Shown piece after piece: positions 52,554 through 63,922 of a stretch of DNA of 64,000 bases. The stretch comes from Dendrolimus kikuchii. Its lineage: Eukaryota; Arthropoda; Insecta; Lepidoptera; Lasiocampidae. The stretch lies in the NCBI GenBank assembly GCA_019925095.2, contig CM034411.1:9384001-9448000 (forward strand). Reading direction: 5' to 3'. The stretch's first letter is position 1. The number at the start of each line of letters is the position of its first letter. The notes beneath the pieces were generated by a model. That model did not search any database. It was not told the DNA's origin and worked only from the letters and a program-made list of their open reading frames with translations. Position numbers and translations under genes: made by a program.

Positions 52554-53164
52554 AACATAGATAGTAGTAATAGTGTATAGTACAGTATAGTATAGCGGAT
52601 AGTGTGCATAAAGGCGAAATAGTTAGCAATGAATACGTTACTGACGCAAACCACGTGTAATACATAAGTTTACGCACAGGAGTTTGTAAAAAATGCTTCA
52701 ATTCATTTCACTCTTTTGTTGTTATAAGCTCCGTCTATATTTTTATTCGTTCGTTTGAGATTAGGTATTCTTGTTACAAAATAAAAAAAACGTCGTCAAT
52801 GCCTAAAATCTATCTTAAAAATATAAATTCTTGTTTTCTTTATTTTTCTTTTTTGTAATGCTCATGGTGACGGATATTATAGTATTTTTATTTTTTTTAT
52901 TAACAACTCTACGGACTCTAGTTCCGTACCCTTTTTTACAGTTACATTCAAGAAGAAGTTAAGAAGTTGTACACGCTTATTTGTTACTTTGTTATTGTAT
53001 GTGACATTTAATGAATTTGTGTTGTGGTGTACCTTAAGAACTTATTATATTAATTTATATTTATTATATATTATAGTATTAGGGAGGCGACGGCCAGGAG
53101 TACCGTCACACAGGGTTCACTTAATTTGGGATCCCGTCTTTTCCACTTTAATTAAATTTCTCTA
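52554..53164. other. No recognised gene
   Basis: AT-rich, low-complexity T runs. Nothing supported. Confidence 0.4.
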
Positions 53165-53345
53165 ATTTTATACTCGATTTTTTTTTCGCGGTACCCTAAA
53201 AAAAGTAGAACGATGTAGTCTAAGTTACTCCTTATATCATCAACTATTTTCCAGTGAAAGTTTCGTCGAAATCGGTCGGGCCGTTTCAGAGATTAGCCGG
53301 AACATCCAGACAGGCAGGTAGACAAAAATTATAAATATAGATTTT
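53165..53345 (-). mobile_element. Helitron fragment
   Basis: TCGCGGTACCCTAAAAAAAG and CAGAGATTAGCCGGAACATC match the copies at 28270 and 38930 (reverse). The CTAG end is lost. Confidence 0.55.
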
Positions 53346-53764
53346 TTGATCTAAGTACCGTATACTTTCATATGAATTTAGTAAAAAGTTGTTTTTTTCA
53401 TATTACAAACAGACACTTCAATTTTATTTATCTGTATAGATTTATTTTGTTTTTGTGTGGGAAGGAAATAAATAATTCTGGTATAAGGTAAACATGTTTC
53501 ACCGTTATAGTTGGGGGTTTTCTTTATATATCCCAACGATGTTGCGGTCATCGGCTGGTTTTGTTAAAAAAAAACTTGTTGCAGGTGTATTTATTGCGTC
53601 GCTTTTATTTCTTTGACAGCAAGTATAATTGCTTTAGAAGCGGAAGAAGAATCATGAATTTCAATAACTAATCTCTAAGACTTAATTTTTCAATAAGTTA
53701 TTAGAATAGAAAATAATTGGTACAATATTTCACTTATATGATTTCCTAATTAAATAAAATTAAC

Positions 53765-54240
53765 TGTACCCGGCAGACGCTGTCCTGCCTGTAAAAACTA
53801 AAAATCTAGAACCCGATTACAGCTCCGGTTTTGTTCTCATCCCTGTTCCGTGCTGTTTACGGGGTGAGAAGTGACACCGGTAGATGCCTGGCGGGAATAA
53901 CTCATCGAGTGGAAACTGATCAATTATCGACTGCCGAGACTAGAAAATTATTAAAGTACTAATATCGCTATTGAAAAATAGGGGTTGGTGTTAGGAAGGT
54001 GAAAATTTAGGGTTGTATGTATTTTTAATGCCGAATTATAAAAAAATTAAAATAAATAAATTTTGTCAAAAAAAATATATTTAGGGGTGGGTCACCCTTA
54101 TCATTTAGGGGTAAGAAAAATAGATGTTGGCTGAATCTCAGACCTACCCGATAGGCACACAAAATTTCATACAAATCGGTTCAGCCGTTTCGGAGGAGTT
54201 TGGTAACTAACACCGCGACATGAGTATTTTATGTATTAGA
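53765..54240 (-). mobile_element. Helitron-like element, diverged end
   Basis: On minus it starts ATCTAATACATAAAATACTC, has CCGAAACGGCTGAACCGATT and ends in a GGCAGGACAGCGTCTGCCGG stem then GTACAGTTAA, where CTAG is expected. Related end at 62555-62695. Confidence 0.5.
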
Positions 54241-54246
54241 TTAAAA

Positions 54247-54590
54247 TTAAACTATAAAATTTAGTGCCAGACCGCTGTCAGTTGGAAACGTGCCTAAAGG
54301 ACTGGCTACATTACCTCGCTGTATCGCAACGCTAATGCGTTGTCCGAGGTACAGACCAATCTTTTGGTCACGTGAGACGTCTACCAGGCGTTTCGCTATG
54401 TCTCCATAAAGTTTGGTACAAGTTATCAAATGTAGAGTGTTCTTTAAATGACTTCGAGTTAATATCACCATAACGTTGTTTTGATTGACCAATACTAGTT
54501 ACAAGAGTTACAGGGGACATTAATATCAGCTTTGAATACATAAAATCATTCAAAGGACATAAGGCCGAAGACGCGGCGACAACAATCAAT
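54247..54590 (-). pseudogene. Mobile-element ORF fragment of unknown class
   Basis: Two minus frames give LYGDIAKRLVDVSRDQKIGL then YLGQRISVAIQRGNVASPLG. The wording QRIS.AIQRGN..S.LGT is one I have met in repetitive invertebrate sequences, but I cannot assign the family with confidence. Interrupted by a frameshift near 54450. Confidence 0.35.
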
Positions 54591-54655
54591 TAAATTAACT
54601 ATTTCAATAGTTTTAAATTTTAAAGTTTACTTGGAGGTAATGGCGGTTACCGGGA

Positions 54656-54707
54656 ATAAGCCACAACTGCTTATTTATTACGGTATAAATAAGCAGTTGT
54701 GGGTTAT
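54656..54707. repeat. Hairpin, 23-bp stem and 6-nt loop
   Basis: ATAAGCCACAACTGCTTATT and ATAAATAAGCAGTTGTGGGT arms pair with a single mismatch over 23 bp; loop TACGGT. Confidence 0.8.
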
Positions 54708-54970
54708 TTTTTATACTTATAAATTATTTTTCAGTAAATTATTATTTGAATTCAATTCAATTCGATTTATTTAATGCAAAAATGGGTATACAAAAAGGTG
54801 TTAAATTTAACGTACTGCAGTTCTCCAAATTCCGTCTTTCGGCATGCATAATATGTACAAGTATCCTGCTTACAAAATTATGGTATAATAAATATATTTA
54901 TCTAATTATTTACTTAATTATTTCCCTAATAAAAGGTCAACCAATAAATTATTTTAATTATAAAATTGTG

Positions 54971-55282
54971 TTTTTTTTTATTGCAGGAGATCAGCGGACA
55001 GGCAGACGGCCCACTTTATGGAAAGCGGTTACCATCGCCTATGGACATTTGCAACATCAAAGTTGCTACAAATGCGCTGCTGCTCTCTTAAGGGAAATTG
55101 GAACCTGGTCACTAATGCCGGAACACAACTCAAGGTTGTTATGGCGACATACTTTTGACCAGGGGTAGTAGCCATCCAGTCGGGCAAATGCCTTACCACC
55201 TGGCTGTGGGTTGTTAAGTCGCCTCTTACGACAGGCCGTCCGGCCGCAGGAAATTGTATTCTTTCTCCGTTCCTGCACAGAT
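54971..55282 (-). mobile_element. SINE-like 0.3-kb repeat, full copy
   Basis: Minus strand, from CTGTGCAGGAACGGAGAAAG to GCAATAAAAAAAAA. One frame stays open 85 codons to NVHRRW. Confidence 0.87.
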
Positions 55283-56070
55283 AAATTACAAGGATGTCAA
55301 TTAAAATAAAAAGTAACTTAAAGTCAAGGTTCATAATATCTTGTATATATAGATACATAAGGTACTTAATTCATACAATTTATATTACAATTTTGTCATT
55401 TAAATATTCATTGATACTGTAATATGCTTTATCGGTTAACATCTTTTTTACACGTTTTCTAAAAATGGTGTTTGATTGTAATTTTATTTATATTCATAAT
55501 TTTGAGCTAAATATTTACTATCATCAGTGACAAAAAAAATACTGGCTGGTAGAATACCACAGAAAAAGTTTTACTTGACGTACGTGATGACGTTTCATCA
55601 GATTTACATTTGGATTTAACGCCTGTTATTAGAGAAGTAGTTGTTTGTTTAACTAATCAGTTTTTATTTACTTTCCTCATATTCGAAATGAAAAGCAGAG
55701 TGTTAACCTCGGGTGAAAGGCCGATTTAGGCACTCGAATTATTAGCGCCCTCGCTACGCTCATGCGCCGAACCATCTTGTACCTACATAGGTCACGTTCA
55801 CCTCTCGTGTAACAATCTACTATTACTCGGTGCATGATTATTTTGATTGGAACAAGCCATCAATGAGGCTGTATGACATTTATTTTGAATTTAATTATTT
55901 GTTATTATCTTTTGACATAAAACAATACTCTAATTTCATTAAATTTTCTTTGGTAACCTTAAGAATATTTTAACTTTATATGTATAATTTAAGACTTGTA
56001 GAAATTGTAAATACCATGACGTATGCAAATAAATTTTCATTTCATTTTTGACATAATTTTATAGTTATTA
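55283..56070. other. No recognised gene
   Basis: AT-rich with a GC-richer patch near 55700-55815. Nothing supported. Confidence 0.4.
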
Positions 56071-56397
56071 ACCGTTTCACGCAGATTTAACGATGGGTTT
56101 AATGCGTTATTTGTGATGCGACAATTTTATTAATTGTTAATAACGTTACACACTAACACATAACGTATGTGTATACACTTATGTAGCTAATAGCTATCGG
56201 GCTTATTTTAGATAAAATTCCAATCAATATATAATAAAGACTCCTTTTTATGTCCCTGCTTAATCAGGAATAATGTTATTGTTAGTGACTGCGGCCACGT
56301 ATAATACGTTATATGTCAATGTTTAACATCATTAACAATAGTAATGTCGCATCACATATAACGCCTTAAACCCATCGCTACATCCTCGTGAAACGAT
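56071..56397. mobile_element. MITE with over 100-bp inverted arms
   Basis: CCGTTTCACGCAGATTTAAC, GATGGGTTTAATGCGTTATT on the left is inverted on the right (AACGCCTTAAACCCATCGCT, CTCGTGAAACGATC). Non-coding. A half copy is at 60060-60205. Confidence 0.75.
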
Positions 56398-56524
56398 CAC
56401 TAACATTAAAATTATCCCATTGAAGCAGGAACGTTACGAGGATTAAGCTAAGATAGAGAAATGAAATTCAAGTTAATAAAATAGAAAGTTTAATAGAATG
56501 CAAACTTTAACAAAAAGCGAAAGT

Positions 56525-57760
56525 TTAATCTCTTTCGTCGCCACCCTCTTCTTCCTTGTCAAATTTGCCTTACTCCTCAGCTGTGTCGTCCTGGTACTGT
56601 TGATACTCCGCCACGAGGTCAATCATGTTACTCTTAGCCTCAGTAAACTCCATGTTATCCATACCTTCTTCAGTGTACCAGTGCAAAAACGCCTAGCTCC
56701 TGAACATTGCTGTAAAGCGCTCCGAAATTCGCTTAAACAATTTCTGAATAGCTGTAGAATTTCTTATAAAAAGTGGTGTGACGGATGTCATAAACAGCAG
56801 TCTTCACATTATTACGTATCCACTCCATAAAATACGAGTTTTTATTTTGAATGTTCATAATTTGCTATCTCTTTGTCTACCTCTTTCATAGATATACGGC
56901 CTCTAAACACCGCTGCGACTGTCAAATACCTGCCACAACTACAACATTTGCTGAGTTAGTTCAGGGACAGTAAGCGCCCGGTACTGCCGACTCCCACGAG
57001 AGGTGAGTGGCGCAGAACCGGGTATTAAAAAATGTAGACGAGGGAAAGGTACCATATTCACGGCTAACGTCCTCAAATCTTCGTTTAATTGACCAGGGAA
57101 GCGTAAGTAAGTCGTCACTCCTGACATAGTTGAGACTAAACGGTTCAAGGCGCCATACGTTGGAGTCATTAGCTTCAAAGTTCGGAAGCAAATGTCGTAT
57201 AAAGCTTCATTATCAATACAATAAGATTCGTCAGTATTTTCTACCAACTGATGTACAGAAAGCGTTGCATTGTAGGGTTCTACCACTGTATCACATACTT
57301 TCGGAGAAGGGACAACACTAAAGGTATTTCATAATACAGTCAGGATACTTTTCTCAAATCTTCGAGATTAATTAAGTTTCTAGGCCAGCACCAGTGCAAC
57401 CTCCAAGGGAGTGGGTAAACTGCAATCCTTGGAGACCGATGCAGACTTCCGCTTCTTTCCTTACAATATCTAGTACAGAGTCAACTAATTCACTGCCTTC
57501 AGTGTAGTGTCCTTACGCCCTGTTATTACCAGCATCAGACTGACCAGAAACGAAATTATCAGGACGGAAGATTTAGCCGAAAGGATCTGAGCGTACCGAG
57601 TCCCTTGTCTCAGGCTCAAGGTCGACCAAGATAGGCCTGGGCACATATATTCCTCCTGTTGCCTTATTATAACAGACGTTGATACGTTCTAGCTGAAGAT
57701 CTGAGTCTCCATGGTAGGTGCTAGTCGGATCGATGCCATATTCATCAGATGTGAATTAGA
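56525..57760 (-). pseudogene. Beta-tubulin pseudogene or decayed duplicate
   Basis: Minus-strand frames follow beta-tubulin from near residue 20 to the acidic tail: [49 protein letters not shown], then [60 protein letters not shown], then [40 protein letters not shown] and an acidic tail ending KEEEGGDERD at 56525. It carries several stops and frameshifts and a small deletion between ELTQQML and RYLTV, where about 15 residues are lost. The 5' limit (near 57757) follows TTTCGCAG, which looks like the acceptor of the usual first intron; the short first exon was not found. No poly-A was seen, so a decayed genomic duplicate fits better than a processed copy. Confidence 0.85.
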
Positions 57761-58284
57761 GAACTGCGAAAGATGTATACGAAGTCATTGACTCGAATAC
57801 TAATACGGTGCCAGTAATGGCTTCTATGAATCGGCTAACGATTGACCTAAAAACGTTTGGATTACACAGACTTCTGAATAATTGAGGCTTGATACACGAT
57901 TCATTAACAAATAGTTTTATGATGTGATATGATCGACATGTCAAACCGTATTCCGGGTTTAGCGTCGTGTTTCGAGTACAGGTCCTAAACATTAACTTTG
58001 TACTTATAATTGTGTACACAAGATCAAATGGATAACAACATCACACCTCTATCATGTATAGGTCGAATAGAGGGTAAATGTGCGTAAATGCGGAACGAGA
58101 AAATTACCCGTTTTTGAAGTGATAACTTCTTATGGGAGGGTAAACCGCTTCGTTACGTAACGCGTTGCTACGCCAGTCTGTCTGGCTTCCCTTTCTTTCA
58201 CCTATACGGCAGCGGTAGGCAGGCTCCTCCTCTCTGACTCTAACCCACAGCGCTAGCCGTATTTCGGTAATTATATTAAATAAT

Positions 58285-58445
58285 ACATAACTTCACGCCA
58301 GTTTCTTTGCGGGGTAGGTACGAACAACAGAGCGCCATTCAGGCTTATTCTTACACACCTCACTTGCTTCTTTGACATTCATAGCTCTTGTCATGCACAC
58401 TCGTCTGTTCTTAAAGCTCCTGACATCACCTTCTGCTAGTACACG
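58285..58445 (-). mobile_element. RTE-like LINE 3' fragment, TSD ATTAAATAAT
   Basis: Minus strand encodes VLAEGDVRSFKNRRVCMTRA, MNVKEASEVCKNKPEWRSVV, then RTYPAKKLA and stop. Duplications at 58275-58284 and 58446-58455. The tail is short (TATGTA). Confidence 0.82.
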
Positions 58446-58746
58446 ATTAAATAATGATACTAAAAATGTACATACACAAAATAATGAACATGTATTCAAG
58501 AATTGTAACTAAGAATAAAATATAGTTAATAATCAATAAAAGATTTTATTAATAAATAACCTATCCTTACATTATCATATTAATTAATATACATAAAGTT
58601 TAAGTAATAACCTAAGCTATTCTCAAGATAAACAATTTCAATATTAAATAGATCAACCTAGATTTTAAGTTTAACTTATCACTTTTGTCGGGCGTTCCGA
58701 GACTTTTTTTATATTCAAAGACTTTAAATATGGTTTGCTATGGTAT

Positions 58747-59242
58747 TGTTACGAGTATGGGACTCGAATTAAAATGCCGTTGGAATTACTATAGAATTTA
58801 TTAGAACTACACAAACACGTATAACAGAGGTACAAATATAACTAGACACTACTATTACAAACTGCACGATTCAATAACACGCGCAGAGTCCGTCACTATA
58901 TCGCTTGTCGAATGTACGTCTTACTCGTATCGTAATCCTCGCTCGACTGCCCCACCCCTCCGTTCGGACATTGTTTTATACTAAACTGTATAATACCGAC
59001 AAAGGACCGCGTTCACTGAGTTAATCCACACACCTGGCAAGCTTCGACGCAATGCAATCAATAACAACAAGGATTAGTTCGACACTAATGACGGCCATAA
59101 AACAAGTGCGATAACAATAGGATGTTTTTCTTAATTACAAATTCTAAACACGAAGTAAACAAAAGAATTCCTAAATCTGGGAAGTCAATAAACTGCGCTT
59201 TACGACAGGCAGCTGTGCGTTTATCTTCGACTGCATGTAACA
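58747..59242 (-). mobile_element. Solo LTR, TSD GTAT
   Basis: Ends TGTTACGAGTATGG and GCATGTAACA, flanked by GTAT at 58743-58746 and 59243-59246. Same family as 3322. Confidence 0.83.
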
Positions 59243-59423
59243 GTATAACGACAACACTAAAATCATCGGCAAGCCATTATTTAGACAAAAAAATAATAAA
59301 CAATACAATTAATTATGATAATATGCGCGCCAAATCAATAGAAAAACTTGAGAGGTGTCAAGGGACACCCGGATGGAACGAAGTTCTTTTCGATTAATTA
59401 GTGAAGGAATTGTAATTGGAATT

Positions 59424-59453
59424 GAGAGAGAGAGACAGACAGACAGACAGAGA
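59424..59453. repeat. GA / CAGA microsatellite
   Basis: GAGAGAGAGAGA followed by CAGACAGACAGACAGAG. Confidence 0.85.
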
Positions 59454-60059
59454 AACATGCGACACCGCACAGCTTACAATAGCTTACTATAGCAAAAAGT
59501 GTCGTGACAACTTTTCGTAAGAATTTTTTCCGTCTAGCCCCCTTTCACAACGCGCGATAAGGAACTTCGTTCCAATAATGTTCAGTTTTAGAGTCACGAC
59601 TCACTTAATAGTGATAAAAACATAATGACTCTCTATGCGACTCACTAGAAAGAATTTTCTATGCACTAGAATATCAGACTTAAAACAAATGCAATACTTG
59701 TACGTATTTGAATGACTTTTGTAAATTTTCGATTCAGATTAGTTTTTACGAATGAAAATTTTCGGCCAGTGAAATTTGTTTGATAGGTATGGAACTTTTT
59801 CAATTTTAGAAAACAGGTTCAATGCATTGGTTTGTTATAGATTTTATAAGTTTAAATTAACCTGTAATACTTTCTATTTATATGAAAAATTCTTTATTGA
59901 AGTATTCTGCCATAACTTTAGAATACCTGGGTGGTGGTAACGTTCTTGTAAGTTAGAAATGCTTGCGCCAGAAGGTTCCATTCATGTTTTTGCCATTATA
60001 TTGCTGGAGCTTCATCTGCGTCACTGTTAATGATTTAGGCTGTAGCTGAATGCATCTTA
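59454..60059. other. No recognised gene
   Basis: AT-rich. Nothing supported. Confidence 0.4.
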
Positions 60060-60205
60060 TTTAAAGCAATAACAAATAACGTCCTTAACGCATAGCCACA
60101 TTAGTGCATATACATGTGTTATCTGACAATATTTAACGTCATTAACAATGTTGCATCTTAAATTGCGCATTATACTCATAACTACATCTGCGTGAAACGG
60201 ATTAT
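60060..60205. mobile_element. Half copy of the 56071 MITE
   Basis: TTAACGTCATTAACAATGTT and ACATCTGCGTGAAACGG match the right arm of 56071-56397. Confidence 0.55.
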
Positions 60206-60235
60206 ACCTTTAAATTTATCCCAGACTAGCTTCTG

Positions 60236-60497
60236 CCCGCGACTTCGTCCGCGTGGAATAGCAAAAATAGGAAGTAAAAAAAACCCCGATTTCAAACATT
60301 CTTCATTGGTGCTCCGATCCTATTGGTCTAAGCGTGATGATATATAGCCTATAAGGCTATAGGCTATATATCATTGATAAATGGGCTATCTTAAAACTGA
60401 AAGAATTTTTCAAATCAAACCAGTAGTTCCTGAGATTAGCGCGTTCTTCAAGCAAACAAACAAACAAACTCTTCAGCTTTATATATTAAGTATAAGA
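60236..60497 (-). mobile_element. Helitron, non-autonomous
   Basis: CTAG end at 60236-60239 beside a GCCCGCGACTTCGTCCGCG stem; minus-strand start near AATATATAAAGCTGAAGAGT. Family of 25108 and 26782. Confidence 0.72.
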
Positions 60498-61444
60498 TAA
60501 AGTCGCACCTTTATAAGAACGTCGTTTCTAATTACTTTTTGGTATATATTAACATTTTAATAACTTTAATGTTTGATGATTGAAAAATTAGACTTTGTTT
60601 TAAAGTTATTTTAACTAAAGCCGTGGGAGTACTCTATTCATAAAAAATTATTTCCAATATCGAAATATTTCTAATACCCTAAGTCCGAAAAGTGTCTAAC
60701 TGTCAAACTTGTAATAGAAAACTGGGAAAGCTTATAGAAATAATACTCTTCGATTTATCGGTTACTTTTAATGAAGATCGACATATTTATAGAAATCTCT
60801 GGTGTAAAAAAGATTTCAAGTAAATATAATACAAATATTAATTTCGAACATATTTTTCAATAAATTTACGAAGGCTGTATACATTGTTCGAAAGTTAAAA
60901 ATTACGCACCATACAACTGAACGGTAAAACAGGTAATTCCAACTAAGTAACTGTTTTACGCACGCCATGCGGTAAAATAGATACTTGTTGAAAATATATA
61001 TATAAGAATTCCACCAAGGAACTTCACATTACAAGAATAAATAAGGTGAATAATCGAACCTCCTTGAAAGCGCTTTTGATTAATATATTTATCTCACTTT
61101 AACACTATAGAGAAAATGAGACGAAAGATGTAGTTCTAATTTTTACCACGCGCACGTGGCGCCATTTTCATAGGAACGTCACAGATTGTTGCGACTTTTC
61201 GACTGATATTTTATATTTGCTTCATTACCTATTGTACTGCTTTCTCGCAAATGTGTTGAAAAACGTTGTATGACACACGTGCGGTTGTTGGTTTATCAAA
61301 CTCGTGACTATGGCAAGCCCTCAACTTCGTCTCAGGTTTACATCCGTTTACTCGTTTGTAAAAAGCAACTAACCGCACTAGTATCACATAACTATTACAA
61401 GTATGTAGAGGTGATTGTAAAGAGAGATTTTTTAAAGTTCCTTT
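60498..61444. other. No recognised gene
   Basis: AT-rich; 61250-61330 shares short words with the element at 51535 (TGTGTTGAAAAACGTTGTAT). Nothing else. Confidence 0.4.
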
Positions 61445-61880
61445 GGTAATTATTGGATAATATAGAGCTGTTTTGTCATCGGGGGTGTCAGCGCATTAAC
61501 TTGGTCTGCTCCCACCAAAGGGGAACGCGTCGGCGTTGGAGGTCGCTGTTGGACTTCCAACTGCCGCGAGCGCGTACCTCTCCTCCCACGGACGCATTAC
61601 AAGTCGCCGGGGGCTTGGTTCCCCCTGGCAGTGGAGGGGAATTTGGGTAGCCGCCAGGGCCTGAGGAATGCCAAGGCCAAATACTTATGGACAAAGGCGA
61701 AGGATATATATATATAATATCGAGGGGTTTTAGTGGGTATCCCCGAGTCAGGGTTTTAGTCGTTATAGTATCTCGGGTCAGTGTGGTGAATCCCACATGT
61801 CCCCACCTCGTTTCTCCCGCGATGGATCTATCGGATTTCTCTTCGTTGAAAAAGAGTAGGTTTGACATTATGTAGGTTCG
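61445..61880 (+). mobile_element. Probable 3' end of an R1-clade LINE
   Basis: A GC-rich island with GGGGTTTTAGTGGGTATCCC at 61723-61742. The R1 3' UTR at 2440-2460 has the same GGTTTTTAGTGGGTAT words. Ends near TTTGACATTATGTAGG without an obvious poly-A. Could also be an unrelated GC-rich repeat. Confidence 0.4.
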
Positions 61881-62181
61881 TCTGTTTCTCCATCTGTCAT
61901 CAACATCATCCGAGCATCTAATCCCGGTTGCTTACGGAGCGTTTGCTGCGAAGCCTGGGATCCGCTTTCTTACTTTTTCTTCTCTATTTCGCGCAGTCTT
62001 CTACATCCCTTTTGGGATCATTAGTTCGCATCTTGTACCCGAATCTGGTGGAAGCGGTGTGGTTAAAAATTTGTGACCCATATAACTACCCACTTTCTGT
62101 AAAATGGGGTCTGACACTTGCATTTTTTTTGCTGTGTCACGGACATGAGCTACATACTCATTTGTCTGATTGTGTACATAA

Positions 62182-62416
62182 TCTATACTAATATTATAAA
62201 GAGGAAATATTGGTGTTTTTGTATGGTTGTAACGAATACACTCAAAAACTACAAGAACGATTTCAAAAATTCTTTCACCATTAGAATATTACATTTTCCC
62301 TGAGTAACATAGGCTATATTTATTACTAGAAAAAAATAGGGATCCCTTCTAAAACTTTTATAACGTAATCCATGGTGTAAAAAAAATAGTCGTGCGAAGC
62401 CGGGACGGGCTGCTAG
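62182..62416 (+). mobile_element. Helitron, intact ends
   Basis: A/TCTATACTAATATTATAAAG at the start, GGGACGGGCTGCTAG/T at the end. 235 bp, non-autonomous. Confidence 0.82.
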
Positions 62417-62554
62417 TCTTAAACTAAAGTCGTGTCGCCAGGTTCGTTTAATTATTCAGTATTTTCATTGAACATTCGAATGCGACATTATCCATGATTA
62501 ATATAGGCTACATAAAAAAGAAGGGATTCCTACTAAACCTTCAATAAATCTAAA

Positions 62555-62695
62555 CAAAATACTTTGTGAAATTTTATGTGTGTTGTGTGGCTCCCGGGGT
62601 AGTTTAGCTTTACAATTAGATCTGGTAGGTGGCGCTGGAATCGGGTTCTAGATTTTTATTTTTTCAGGGCAGGCAACGTCTGTCTAGACCGCTAG
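62555..62695 (+). mobile_element. Helitron-like 3' end
   Basis: GGTGGCGCTGGAATCGGGTT, then GGGCAGGCAACGTCTGTCTA and GCTAG/T. Relative of 53765-54240. Confidence 0.5.
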
Positions 62696-62906
62696 TCATT
62701 AACATGTATGTTACAGTTGTTTTATTACGAATACCTACTAGGAATATTTATGAAATATTAAAAATAATACTCTATAGATATCGACAATAACTGGCCAGCA
62801 AAAATGTAACTCTCAAACGCTCTTAAACCCTACATGATAGTTCATTATTTAGACCAATACAACATAATACTACGTACGTACGATGCAACACTTTTTCTAA
62901 TAATAT

Positions 62907-63133
62907 CTAGTGTACATAATAAAACTACGTTTTGACGGTTTTAAGCGCGGTAATTAATTTGATTTTTATTATTCCGTTCGGCCACTATTCAGTAGCTGTT
63001 TAACAATACTCATTAACATCTTTGTCTTCCGTGATCACGGCTACTGCAAAGTGGCCGAGACGTCGGAATAATAAAAATAAAATTAATTATCGCGCTTAAA
63101 ACCGTTAAAACGTAGTTTTATTATGTGTACTAG
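62907..63133. mobile_element. MITE with about 75-bp inverted arms and a CCGTGATCACGG centre
   Basis: Left CTAGTGTACATAATAAAACT, ACGTTTTGACGGTTTTAAGC pairs with the reverse of the right arm. A 12-bp direct repeat AATAATATCTAG lies at 62899-62910 and 63151-63162. Half copy at 18115. Confidence 0.78.
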
Positions 63134-63344
63134 TCGCGAAAACTTAAGAAAATAATATCTAGCGTGTGACGCGTCAATATATATTATTATGTTATAATAT
63201 CCAATATTTTAACCTATAATAATGTGAACACAATTCTCTCGGCTATTAAACAATGCTGCAGAAAATTTGCAACGTGAGCCGCCCTGCGGTGCCGGTGTCT
63301 CGAACAGTCGTCACCGCATTATTCATATATAATGTTTTAATAAA

Positions 63345-63910
63345 GTGGCATTCACACGATACGACCGACGACGATTTTACGAACAAGTTGACTAAATTGA
63401 CAATCAAATTGTGTAGTGTGGATAGAAATATGAAATCCAAGGTCGCATGCAGGTCTGGACCGCTCGATTCGATCAATCAAATCGGGTGGTGTGGACGCTA
63501 CTAGTTGGCCAATTTTTTGACGTAGTAATCAGCACAGCGGCGTGCAGAACAGGTGTATGCAATGCGTTGTAGTGTATTTTGTTGTGTTATAATTGTGCTT
63601 TCAAGATGGACGAGGAGGATAACGGCAATGATGATGTATCCCTTCGTACTAAACGGCAAATAATGGAGGAGATTTTAAATCTTGAACAACCATTGTTTTG
63701 CCCATAGTCTTCTATTTCTTTTCCTCATCTACATTTGTAGTTAGAGACAAAATCAACCCAAATTGTTGCTTTTTGTTAGGAAAAATAGTCCGTTCAGCAG
63801 AGAGAACAAAATAAATTATTTTATACGTGTGGACGGACAATCAGATTGTAGCGAATTCACTAGGCAAATCTGATTGACAATCAAATTATATCGTGTGGAA
63901 GGCGCTTAAG
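63345..63910 (+). mobile_element. PIF/Harbinger-like relic
   Basis: Left AGTGGCATTCACACGATACG and the reverse of the right end (AAGCGCCTTCCACACGATAT) are similar. A small frame at 63606-63707 reads MDEEDNGNDDVSLRTKRQIM, EEILNLEQPLFCP, an acidic start like Harbinger proteins. The rest is lost. Confidence 0.4.
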
Positions 63911-63922
63911 AAAGGGTTTTAA

